Of a stretch of 42,955 nt of DNA, positions 23,950 to 31,391 are shown piece by piece. Position numbers and translations under genes: made by a program. The notes under the pieces are model-generated. The model ran no database searches. It was not told where the DNA came from and saw only the letters and a program-made list of their open reading frames with translations. Source of the stretch: an uncultured Enterorhabdus sp. (GTDB lineage Bacteria > Actinomycetota > Coriobacteriia > Coriobacteriales > Eggerthellaceae); the NCBI GenBank assembly GCA_947649205.1, contig CANSQM010000022.1:1-42955 (forward strand). The letters run 5' to 3'. The first letter of the stretch is position 1, and every line of letters starts with the position of its first letter.

Positions 23950-24113
23950 TGCGCAGCAAACGCCGCGAGATAGACTTTCCCTCATTCCAATCTCTCACCA
24001 TGAAGCAAATCTATCTCCGATAGACGCCATAACACCTGATCATGGTTTTCCTTGGAGAACTTTTTACGAGGTCCTTCTGGCAGAGACATCTACTTCGCGG
24101 CGTTTGCTGCACA
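23950..24113. repeat. 164-bp element with 19-bp terminal inverted repeats (MITE-like)
   Basis: GCAGCAAACGCCGCGA at 23953-23968 is repeated perfectly inverted at 24095-24110; with flanking bases the arms match 18 of 19 (23950-23968 and 24095-24113). The interior is AT-richer than the genome and contains a 35-codon minus-strand frame (23982-24089). No clear target duplication was seen. It could be a MITE, a remnant of an insertion sequence, or a long-range RNA hairpin in the PflX-like gene leader. Confidence 0.6.
23982..24089 (-). CDS. Possible 35-aa open frame inside the inverted-repeat element
   Basis: ATG (24087-24089) to TGA (23982-23984) encodes a charged 35-aa peptide starting MSLPEGPRKKFSKENHDQVL and ending in an amphipathic helix-like segment (RLSEIDLLHGERLE). 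The composition reads like real protein rather than a GC shadow. No strong Shine-Dalgarno is present (an in-frame TAG immediately precedes). It may be a fragment of a former gene. Family not recognised. Confidence 0.25.
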   Translation of the reverse strand: MSLPEGPRKKFSKENHDQVLWRLSEIDLLHGERLE

Positions 24114-24232
24114 AAGCAAGGGCCGGTAGAAACGAAACGACGAATCAAGGCGCCCCGCATCCCCGACCCCGATGGCAACTCGCAGCGTCAAGCAGTCCGT
24201 GCGCGCCGGCTCCGCTCGGCGATGGCTCGCAA
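24114..24232. other. Intergenic remainder before the dehydrogenase-like gene end
   Basis: No gene or convincing hairpin. An open frame on the plus strand across 24042-24236 has the composition of chance coding. No terminator with a T-run was found after the minus-strand gene ending at 24233. Confidence 0.3.
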
Positions 24233-25192
24233 CTAGTTTGCGGTGTAGTCGAAGTCATCGTAGTCGGCGCCGTCGGCCCAGTCCGGGTCGTCGTAGTCGT
24301 TCCAGTCCTCGCCGTGGTCGTGGTCGCCGCCGTGGCCGTAGGCCTGCTCGGCCCGGGCCCAGTCAAGCCCCGCCGCGGCGCCGGCGGCCTCGTCGCGGTA
24401 CACCAGGGCCAGGGCCGCCGGGGCCATGTCCGCCCCGCCGATGACGGCCAGAAGCTCCAGCAGGTGCATGGTCGCCTCCACGCCAGGCAGGATCACCTCG
24501 GCGTCGTCGGCGGCCATGAGGGCGGCCGACAGCTCGGCCAGCAGCATCTCGGCCGTGTAGTCCCCGGTGAAGCGCTGCTGCTGCACGGCCCGTACCACCG
24601 GATCGGTGCTCACCGTGCAGAACAGCGGCACCTGGTCGGCATCGAGGGCCCCCACGGAGCGGGCGGCCGCATCGTCGAGGGCCACGGCCTCGATGGCCGA
24701 GGCCAGGTTCGCGGCCAGGGGCAGGGTGTGGGTGCTGCGCATGAGCTGGGCCCGGCCGGGGGCGCCCACCTCCACCACTTCCCCGAAGATGGCCTCCAGC
24801 AGCGTGCGCACTCCCTCGGACAGCTCGCTCTCCGAGGCCACGGGCCCCAGCAGGTTCTCCTGGGCGAAGGCCTCGGCGGCCACGAGCGAGCGCACCGTGA
24901 GGGGCGCTTCCACCATGACCAGGTCGTTCACCGTCGCCACGGCGTTGATCTCCCGGGCGAAGTTCGGCGTGGTGGCCGACAGGTCCACCAGCACGGTGCC
25001 CGGGCCGGCGCTGCTCACCAGACCGTCGTCGCCGAAGTAGAGATCCTCCAGAGCCGAGGCGGTCGTGCAGAAGGTGACGATGATGTCGGCCGAGGCCGTG
25101 TCCTCGGCGCGGACGAGCCCGGCATCGGCAAGGCGGCCCTGAACGGCCTTGATGAACGTGGGTGCCCCCACGTAGGCATAGGATGCGGCCAT
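24233..25192 (-). CDS. Degenerate beta-hydroxyacid dehydrogenase-like protein (probable pseudoenzyme)
   Basis: The 319-aa protein follows the 3-hydroxyisobutyrate/6-phosphogluconate dehydrogenase fold: N-terminal Rossmann half (ADIIVTFCTTASALEDLYFG, GTVLVDLSATTP), then the helical half (LMRSTHTLPLAANLASAIEAVAL). Key sites have changed. The N-terminal GxGxxG is replaced by YVGAPTF, the substrate loop DAPVSGG by EAPLTVRS (95-102), and the catalytic Lys by Arg152 (GAPGRAQLMRS). The last ~30 residues are a His/Asp/Tyr-rich acidic tail. The ATG overlaps the upstream degV stop by one base (TAATG), so the two are coupled. It is the last gene of the maeB-to-degV operon. A ligand-sensing or scaffold role is speculation. 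Confidence 0.82.
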   Translation of the reverse strand: MAASYAYVGAPTFIKAVQGRLADAGLVRAEDTASADIIVTFCTTASALEDLYFGDDGLVSSAGPGTVLVDLSATTPNFAREINAVATVNDLVMVEAPLTVRSLVAAEAFAQENLLGPVASESELSEGVRTLLEAIFGEVVEVGAPGRAQLMRSTHTLPLAANLASAIEAVALDDAAARSVGALDADQVPLFCTVSTDPVVRAVQQQRFTGDYTAEMLLAELSAALMAADDAEVILPGVEATMHLLELLAVIGGADMAPAALALVYRDEAAGAAAGLDWARAEQAYGHGGDHDHGEDWNDYDDPDWADGADYDDFDYTAN

Positions 25193-26118
25193 TACTTCTC
25201 CCCCTTCACCTTGCGGGCGATGCGGTCGGCCACGGACATGTTGTCGCGCTTGTCGGCGCCCCAGAACACCACGGCCAGCATCTCGGGCCCCACGTGGCTG
25301 CCGATGACCGGTCCGATGCTGCATTCCAGCACGAACAGGTTCGGGTCCTCCTTCAGCAACAGTTCCCGCAGGCGGGCGGCGTCCTTGGGGCAATCGGCAT
25401 GGCCGATGAGGGCCACATGGCTCGGCCCCGAGGCATCCGCGTTCTTCTTGTAGAACTCCACGAGCTGCTTGATGCCCTTCTTGCGGCCGCGGGCCACGCC
25501 CGTGAGGGCCAGCTTGCCGTCCTCCCCGATCACGAGCAGCGGCTTCACGTCCAGGGCGGCGCCGGCCACGGCCACCGAGGCCGGGATGCGGCCGCCACGG
25601 CGCAGGGCCCCCAGATCGTCCACCATGAACTCCTCGTTCACGAAGCAACGGGCCTCCTCGGCCCAGGCGGCCAGCTCGGCGGCGGTCATGCCCTTCTCAT
25701 GCTGGACGAGGGCCTCGTAGATGAGCAGCCCCTCGGCCACGGAGGCCAGGTGGGTGTCCACCAGGTGCAGCTCGAAGTCGGGATACTCCGCCCGCACCTG
25801 GTCGGCCACCACGCAGGCGGCGTCGTAGGTGGCCGACAGTCCGCTCGAGAAAGCCAGGTACACGCAGGGCGTCCCCTCCTGGGCGGCCGCCGTGAACGTG
25901 TCGGTCAGGGTCGAGAGGGCCACCTGGGCCGTGGAGGGTTCGGAGCCCTTGCGCATGGCGTCGTAGAACTCCTGGGCCGGGGAGGAATCGAACAAGTCAT
26001 CGGTGAACGTGCCCCCCTCCATCATGTAGGGAAAGCCCATGAGGGTGACGCCCTCGCGCTTCACCACCTGCGGCGGCAGGTCGCAGCAGGAGTCGATAAT
26101 GAGATGGCAGTTCGCCAT
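25192..26118 (-). CDS. DegV-family fatty-acid-binding protein (second copy)
   Basis: The 308-aa protein begins ANCHLIIDSCCDLPP, matching the DegV opening (I.DS..DLP). It has LAFSSGLSATYDAA (fatty-acid carboxylate contact), DTHLASVAEGLLIYEA, RRGGRIPASVAVAGAALDVKPLL, and the end motif IGPVIGSHVGPEMLAVVFWG. ATG 26116-26118 has GGAAGGGG just upstream. It is more divergent from the copy at 21.9 kb than a recent duplicate would be. Its stop overlaps the next gene's start by one base. pncB ends 91 bp upstream. Confidence 0.9.
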   Translation of the reverse strand: MANCHLIIDSCCDLPPQVVKREGVTLMGFPYMMEGGTFTDDLFDSSPAQEFYDAMRKGSEPSTAQVALSTLTDTFTAAAQEGTPCVYLAFSSGLSATYDAACVVADQVRAEYPDFELHLVDTHLASVAEGLLIYEALVQHEKGMTAAELAAWAEEARCFVNEEFMVDDLGALRRGGRIPASVAVAGAALDVKPLLVIGEDGKLALTGVARGRKKGIKQLVEFYKKNADASGPSHVALIGHADCPKDAARLRELLLKEDPNLFVLECSIGPVIGSHVGPEMLAVVFWGADKRDNMSVADRIARKVKGEK

Positions 26119-26209
26119 GAACGCCCCTTCCCGGCAGCCCCGCGGGGCCGCCTCTCTCGCATCGGCGCAGGGCCCCGACCGCTCGGGCCGGCCCCTGCGC
26201 CGCTTCAAC

Positions 26210-27664
26210 CTATAGAATGTGGCGCAGCTCGGCCACGAGCGCCCGGCGCCGATCGCTCAAGCCCGCTTCCAGTCCCACGGGGTAGGTGTGGGGGTTCAGC
26301 ATGCGCAGCTGGGTCTCGTCCAGCCTATCAAGGCCGGCTGCGGCCCGCTCCCGGGCCGCGCAGGCGTTGCGGAACTGAGGCGCGAGCACCACCCGGCCCC
26401 CACGGGCCAAGGGCGCGAGCAGCGTCTCGAAGGAAAGACCCGCCAGGTTCTTCTGACGCAGGTCGTCCAGGGGATCCACGATGACCTCGCGGCCGGCGGG
26501 CGGCCGGCTCACGTCGAAGACCATGTCCCCGGCCACGGTGCCGTTGCCGTGGTAGTAGCGGCGCACGTCCAGCACGCCCGGGGTCGTCAGCTTCGCCATC
26601 GATTCCGATATCTTGAGGCGGTCCTCCCAAGGGGCTCCGGGACCGGGCCTCACGGCGGAAAGCTTGTAGACACCGCCCAGAGTGGGCTGGTCATAGGCGC
26701 TCGCCAGCTTCGTGCCCACGCCGAAGGACATGACGTCGGCCCCCTCGTCTAGGATGGACTGAATGGTGTACTCATCCAAATCGTTGGAGAGCACGATGCC
26801 GCAGTCGGAAAGCCCCGCCTCATCCAGCATGCGCCGGGCCATCTTCGAGAGCCACGAGAGGTCCCCCGAGTCGATGCGAATGCCCGCCAGGCGCTCGCCG
26901 CGCTCCCGCATCTCGAGCCCCACGGTGATGGCATTTCTGATGCCCTGCTCCACATCGTAGGTGTCCACGAGCAGGATGCAGTTGCGCGGGAAGACGCGGG
27001 CGTACTCCCGGAAGGCCGTCAGCTCGTCGTCGAAGGACATGACCCAGGAGTGGGCGTGGGTGCCCGACACGGGAATATCGAACAGGCGCCCGGCCAGCAC
27101 GTCCGAGGTGGAGGCGCAGCCGCCCACCACGGCCGCCCGGCTCGCCCACACGCCCCCGAGCCCCTGGGCCCGGCGCAGGCCGAACTCGGCCACGGGGCGC
27201 CCCTTGGCGGCACGCACCACCCGGGCCGCCTTGGTGGCGATGAGTGTTTGGAAGTTCACCATATTCAGCAGGGCCGTCTCCATGAGCTGGCACTGCATGA
27301 TGGGGCCCGTGACCCGCACAATGGGCTCATGGGGAAACACGATGGTGCCCTCGGGCACCGCATCGATGTCCACAGTCAACCGCAGGTCGGCCAGGTAGGT
27401 GAGAAACGCCGGGTCGAACAGCGGGCCGCCGCCGGGAGCGTCCAGCGCTGCCAGGTAGGCGACGTCCTCCTCGCTGAAGCGGAACTGCTCCACGAGATCG
27501 GCCAGCTGGGCCATGCCGCAGGCCACCGCGTAGCCCCCTTTGAAGGGGTAGTCGCGGAAGTACATGGTGAAGCAGGCCTCTTCCTCGGTCTTGCCCGCAT
27601 CCCAGTACCCCTGGGCCATGGTGATCTGGTACAGATCGGTCAGGAGGGCGTAGTCCACGTTCAT
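26210..27664 (-). CDS. pncB: Nicotinate phosphoribosyltransferase
   Basis: This enzyme makes nicotinate mononucleotide from nicotinate, PRPP and ATP in NAD salvage. The 484-aa protein is of the longer bacterial type: LLTDLYQITMAQGYW at the N-terminus, FTMYFRDYPFKGGYAV, EFGLRRAQG (about 159-167), ASTSDVLAGRLFDIPVSGTHAHSWV with the phosphorylated-His region, LVDTYDVEQGIRNAI, GIRIDSGDLSWLS, and FGVGTKL. The ATG immediately follows the ricT stop (TAG-ATG). Nicotinate-derived NaAD is also the precursor used by LarB, a possible metabolic link. Confidence 0.95.
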   Translation of the reverse strand: MNVDYALLTDLYQITMAQGYWDAGKTEEEACFTMYFRDYPFKGGYAVACGMAQLADLVEQFRFSEEDVAYLAALDAPGGGPLFDPAFLTYLADLRLTVDIDAVPEGTIVFPHEPIVRVTGPIMQCQLMETALLNMVNFQTLIATKAARVVRAAKGRPVAEFGLRRAQGLGGVWASRAAVVGGCASTSDVLAGRLFDIPVSGTHAHSWVMSFDDELTAFREYARVFPRNCILLVDTYDVEQGIRNAITVGLEMRERGERLAGIRIDSGDLSWLSKMARRMLDEAGLSDCGIVLSNDLDEYTIQSILDEGADVMSFGVGTKLASAYDQPTLGGVYKLSAVRPGPGAPWEDRLKISESMAKLTTPGVLDVRRYYHGNGTVAGDMVFDVSRPPAGREVIVDPLDDLRQKNLAGLSFETLLAPLARGGRVVLAPQFRNACAARERAAAGLDRLDETQLRMLNPHTYPVGLEAGLSDRRRALVAELRHIL

Positions 27665-29200
27665 CTAGGCGCCCCCTCCCTTGCCGGCGCCGCCGGTGCC
27701 CGCCGCAGAGCCGCCCTCGCCCTTGGGGCGGCGGCTGCGCCGGCGGCGGCGCGGCTTGGGGGCAGCGCCCTCCTCGCCACGCGGAGCGCCCTCGGCGCGA
27801 TTGTCGCGATCGGGACGGTCGGGACGGCTCGCCGCCAGGCCCGAGGACTTCTGTCCCGGCCGGGCGCCGCGGCCCTGCTTGGAACCGTTACCGCGCTCGG
27901 GGGCACCCGAGCCCTTGGCGCGGGACGAGCCCTGGCCGCCGCGGCCCTGCTGGGCGTTGCGGCCCTCGCCCGAGGCACGGCCGCCGTCCTTGGAGCGACG
28001 GGAGCGGCGCGGCTTGGGGGCGGCATCCTTCTCCTCCCGGGAGGTGGACACGCGCTCTAAGGCATGGCCGTCCTCGGCCGCCGCCAGCTTCGTGGACCGA
28101 CGGCGCTTGCGGGGGGCCGGCGCGGCGGCAGGGGCGGCATTGTCGCCTCGTCCCGAGCGCTTGCCGCGGGAACGGCCCGGAGCCGAGCCCTCTGACCGGC
28201 CGCGGGACGACGAGGAGCCCCGGCGCGAGCCGCCATTGCCGGTGTGGCGCACCTTCGCCCCCTCCGCCAGCTTATCAGAGCCGGTGAACTGGCTCGTCGA
28301 GAAGATGAGCGCCTCGCCGAGGCCGCCTCCGTGCTCGCTCGTAGCCTCCTCCCAAGCCTCCTCCCCCACAGCGTTGGGGCGGTTGGCACCCTCGGGCGCC
28401 GGGTCGAAGTCGGCTAGGGGCACCTTCACGGGCTTCTCCCCCTCCACCTTCAGGGAGATGATCTCCCGGGGCACGTCGTGGTCCACCACCTTGGCCGGAC
28501 CGGCCGGCGTGGACACCGTGGCGTTCAGCTTGGGAGCGCGGCCCTTGAAGTCCTTGTAGGCGTCGAACTCGTAGCGCAGACAGCACATGAGCCGCCCGCA
28601 CAGCCCCGAGATCTTCTGGGGGTTCAGCGAGAGCCCCTGCTCCTTGGCCATGCGGATGGACACGGGACAGAACTCGCCGCCGAGGCGCTTGCAGCACAGC
28701 TCCTGGCCGCAGTGGCCCACGCCGCCCACCATGCGGGCCTCGTCGCGCACGCCGATCTGGCGCATGTCGATGCGCACGTGGAAGCGGCTGGCCAGCTTGC
28801 GCACCAGCTCGCGGAAGTCGATGCGCTCCTCGGCCTCGAAGTAGAACACGGCCTTGTCGCCGTCCAGCAGGAACTCCACCGACACCGGGTGCATGTCCTC
28901 ATGGGCCTCCCGGGCCATCTCCTTGAAGATGGGCAGAGCCTCGCGGGACTTCTCCTCCATCTCGGCGGCGCGCTGCACGTCCTCTTCCGTGGCCACGCGC
29001 TCCACGGGGCGCAGGGCGCTCTTCAGGGCGCGCACCTGCTCCTCGGGCACCTCGATCACCTCACTGGCGGCAATGCCGAACTCGGTGCCGCGAGCGGTGC
29101 GCACCACCACGGGATCGTCTTTCTGAATCTCCAGGTCGCCGGGGTCGAACCACAGCGTTTTGGGATTGAAGGTCAGGTTAATCGGTGCGACCCGAATCAT
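27665..29200 (-). CDS. ricT: PSP1/RicT-type protein with long basic low-complexity tail
   Basis: RicT (YaaT) in Bacillus forms a Fe-S complex with RicA and RicF that assists RNase Y and phosphorelay. The PSP1 domain is residues 1-220, with the conserved cysteines Cys164, 169, 170, 178, 201, 206 and 207 (CGQELCC, FCPVS, GLCGRLMCCLRYE). Residues about 280-511 form an Arg/Lys/Gly/Ser/Pro-rich disordered tail with RRRRSRR-like patches, suggesting RNA binding. The start overlaps the end of holB by 23 bp, and pncB follows directly. The tmk-holB-ricT order is the same as in Firmicutes. Homologues in Bacillus are about 275 aa, so the tail is a large addition. Confidence 0.9.
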   Translation of the reverse strand: MIRVAPINLTFNPKTLWFDPGDLEIQKDDPVVVRTARGTEFGIAASEVIEVPEEQVRALKSALRPVERVATEEDVQRAAEMEEKSREALPIFKEMAREAHEDMHPVSVEFLLDGDKAVFYFEAEERIDFRELVRKLASRFHVRIDMRQIGVRDEARMVGGVGHCGQELCCKRLGGEFCPVSIRMAKEQGLSLNPQKISGLCGRLMCCLRYEFDAYKDFKGRAPKLNATVSTPAGPAKVVDHDVPREIISLKVEGEKPVKVPLADFDPAPEGANRPNAVGEEAWEEATSEHGGGLGEALIFSTSQFTGSDKLAEGAKVRHTGNGGSRRGSSSSRGRSEGSAPGRSRGKRSGRGDNAAPAAAPAPRKRRRSTKLAAAEDGHALERVSTSREEKDAAPKPRRSRRSKDGGRASGEGRNAQQGRGGQGSSRAKGSGAPERGNGSKQGRGARPGQKSSGLAASRPDRPDRDNRAEGAPRGEEGAAPKPRRRRRSRRPKGEGGSAAGTGGAGKGGGA

Positions 29201-30335
29201 TGAGAACCTCTCTTACGTCGAACAGCAACGCGTCGATGCACGTTTCTGGGGATACATTATAGGCAAGGGCCCGCTCGCAGTCGTCCACCTTGGCGGCGGC
29301 CGCGGCCAAGCGGCCCGCATCGGCCGTCGAGAACAGGTCGACGAGCACCTCGCGCACGTCGGTGTTGATGACCAGATCGGGGGTGCCGGCGGCCACCATC
29401 ATGCCATCCCGCAGCCACGAGCGCACGAGCGAGGTGGTCTGGCGCAGGTACTCGGTGGTCTTGGCCGACAGCGAGCGCTTGTTGCGCGCCTCGATCTGGC
29501 GGATGGCCGACTTCGCGAGGAAGTCGGCGTTCTCGGCCAGCTCCGTCTCCTGGGAGGCCCGCACCACGTCGAGGGGGGCCTTGGAGGCCTCCAGCATCTC
29601 CCGGGCCATCTCCACGATGTCCCAGTCGTCGGCCCGAGCCAGACGGGCCAGGGCCGCGAAGAGCCGGCTGCGGAAGGCGAGCCGCTCGTTGCCCGGCGCC
29701 TGGAGGAAGGCCACTGCCGCGGTGATGGAGCCGCCGCAGGCCTCGATGGCCATGCGGGCCTGCGGGAGGGCCGCCCCGGTGTTCTGGGCCACGATGCCGG
29801 CCGCCTCGGAGGCGGGGATGTGGCGGAAGGGCACCACCTGGCAGCGGGAGACGATAGTGGGCAGCACCGAGGCGCGGGTACGCCCGAGCAGAATGAGCAC
29901 CACGTCGTCCTCGGGCTCCTCCAGCGTTTTCAGGAAGGCGTTGGCGGCGCTGGCCCCCAGCTGGTCCACCCGGTCGAGGATGTAGATCTTCTTGTTGGCC
30001 TGAATGGGGGCCATGGCCGTGTCGGCCACGATCTCGCGCACCTGCTCCACCAGATAGCCGTTGGCGCCGGCCGGGGCGAAGTAGCGCACATCGGGGTGCT
30101 TGCGCCGCATGACCTTATCGCAGCGGTTGCAGTCGCCGCACATGCCGCCCCGGGGGCCGTGGGGGCCCTTGGGGCACATGAGCGCCTGGGCCAGCGCGTA
30201 GGCCGCCAGGGTCTTGTTGGAACCGGCCGGCCCCACGAACAGGTAGGCCTGGGTCACGCGCTCGGAGATCACCGAGGCGCGCAGGAACTCGCGCACCTTC
30301 GGCTGGCCCAGGATGTTCTCGAAGGCGTCAGCCAC
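29178..30335 (-). CDS. holB: DNA polymerase III delta' subunit
   Basis: HolB is the clamp-loader subunit that helps open the sliding clamp. The 385-aa product has FENILGQPKVREFLRASV at the start, a Walker-A-like GPAGSNKT (35-42), the zinc module Cys54, Cys66, Cys69, Cys72 (MCGDCNRC), ANKKIYILDRVDQLGASAANAFLKTLEEPEDD (DnaX-type Walker B/SRC region) and LPTIVSRCQVVPF. GTG 30333-30335 has AAGGGGGG before it and overlaps the tmk stop by 8 bp. Upstream frame continues only as Arg-rich overlap with tmk. Confidence 0.93.
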   Translation of the reverse strand: MADAFENILGQPKVREFLRASVISERVTQAYLFVGPAGSNKTLAAYALAQALMCPKGPHGPRGGMCGDCNRCDKVMRRKHPDVRYFAPAGANGYLVEQVREIVADTAMAPIQANKKIYILDRVDQLGASAANAFLKTLEEPEDDVVLILLGRTRASVLPTIVSRCQVVPFRHIPASEAAGIVAQNTGAALPQARMAIEACGGSITAAVAFLQAPGNERLAFRSRLFAALARLARADDWDIVEMAREMLEASKAPLDVVRASQETELAENADFLAKSAIRQIEARNKRSLSAKTTEYLRQTTSLVRSWLRDGMMVAAGTPDLVINTDVREVLVDLFSTADAGRLAAAAAKVDDCERALAYNVSPETCIDALLFDVREVLNDSGRTD

Positions 30336-31389
30336 GGCGACCCCCCTTCCCCTTCGCGCCGTCGCGGCCGCTCGCAGAGGCCGGGGCGCCCGCAGCGCGC
30401 CCGCCGTCGCGGGACGCCGGGCCGCCCGGGGCGTTCTGAGACCCCTGGGGGGCTTTCGCCTTCTGGGAACCCGGAGTGGCTTTGCCGCCGTGCGAGCCCT
30501 TCGCGCCCTGAGAGCCCTTGCCCCCCTTTGCATTCTTGCCCCCGCGGGCACCCTGGGGATGCCGGCCGCCCTTGGGCGCGCCCGCACCCCCTTGGCGGCC
30601 CCGGCCCGACGAGCGGCGACGGTCGCGCTGGGCGGCCCGCTTCCTCTCGCGCTCCCGCTCGCGGCGCTTCTCTTCCATGACGGCGGCCACGAGCTCGGTC
30701 AGGGCCGCCGGGTCGTCGCCGTCGGCGGCCAGAGCCGCGGCGGCCTCGGGCAGCAGCGGCGCCAATTCGGCCAGGACGGCGCGGAAGGTGTCGGTGCGGT
30801 GCAGCTGGGAGCTCACGGTGCGCACCCGCTCGGGCTCGGCGGCGGCCAGGGCCGCGAAGCCCTCGGCCACACGGCCGTGGAAGGCGTCTCCGGCCCGCTC
30901 CAGGCGGTCGGCGCCGCCGCGGCGCCCCATGCGCGAGCGCACGGCCTCCTCGGGGGCCACGAGCAAAATGGTGGCGTCGGGCACCAGGCCGTCGCAGGCG
31001 AAGCGGTTCGCCGCCGCGATGAAGGCGCCGTCCAGCCCCCGGCCCGCCCCCTGGTAGGCCACGGTGGAATCGAAGAAGCGGTCGCACAGCACCACAGCGC
31101 CCCGCGCCAGGGCCGGCGCGATCACCTCGTCGACGATCTGGGCCCGGGCCGCCTCGTAGATGAGCAGCTCGGCCCGGTCGCTCATGGCCCCGTGGGCCGG
31201 GTCCAGCACCACGCGCCTCAGGGCCTCCCCCACGGCAGTGCCGCCGGGCTCGCGCAGGCACACCACCTCGCGGCCGGCCCCTTCCAGCAGCCGCGCCAGA
31301 AAGCGGATCTGGGTCGATTTCCCCGCCCCGTCGCCGCCCTCGAAGGTGATGAGCAGCCCGCGGCCGTCCTGTCGCCGAGATTCAGCCAC
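30328..31389 (-). CDS. tmk: dTMP kinase with basic low-complexity C-terminal extension
   Basis: Thymidylate kinase phosphorylates dTMP to dTDP. Residues 1-215 carry the kinase: FEGGDGAGKSTQ (P-loop), LREPGGTAVGE, LCDRFFDSTVAYQGAGRGLD, and the LID-like RSRMGRRGGADRLE. A helix-rich region follows (216-245, VAAVMEEKRRERERERKRAAQRDRRR). From about 246 to 353 it is Gly/Lys/Ser/Arg/Pro-rich, with RGRQGG and KGGKGSQ repeats. Typical Tmk is about 210 aa, so roughly 140 residues are extra. The ATG lies 2 bp after the malic enzyme stop; its end overlaps holB. Confidence 0.93.
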   Translation of the reverse strand: MAESRRQDGRGLLITFEGGDGAGKSTQIRFLARLLEGAGREVVCLREPGGTAVGEALRRVVLDPAHGAMSDRAELLIYEAARAQIVDEVIAPALARGAVVLCDRFFDSTVAYQGAGRGLDGAFIAAANRFACDGLVPDATILLVAPEEAVRSRMGRRGGADRLERAGDAFHGRVAEGFAALAAAEPERVRTVSSQLHRTDTFRAVLAELAPLLPEAAAALAADGDDPAALTELVAAVMEEKRRERERERKRAAQRDRRRSSGRGRQGGAGAPKGGRHPQGARGGKNAKGGKGSQGAKGSHGGKATPGSQKAKAPQGSQNAPGGPASRDGGRAAGAPASASGRDGAKGKGGRRG

Positions 31390-31391
31390 GG

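Noticed and set aside
24042..24236. A 64-codon plus-strand gene
   Set aside because: No ribosome site, chance-like composition, and it crosses one arm of the inverted-repeat element.
27660..27670. NAD-sensing riboswitch before pncB
   Set aside because: pncB starts directly at the ricT stop; there is no room for a leader.
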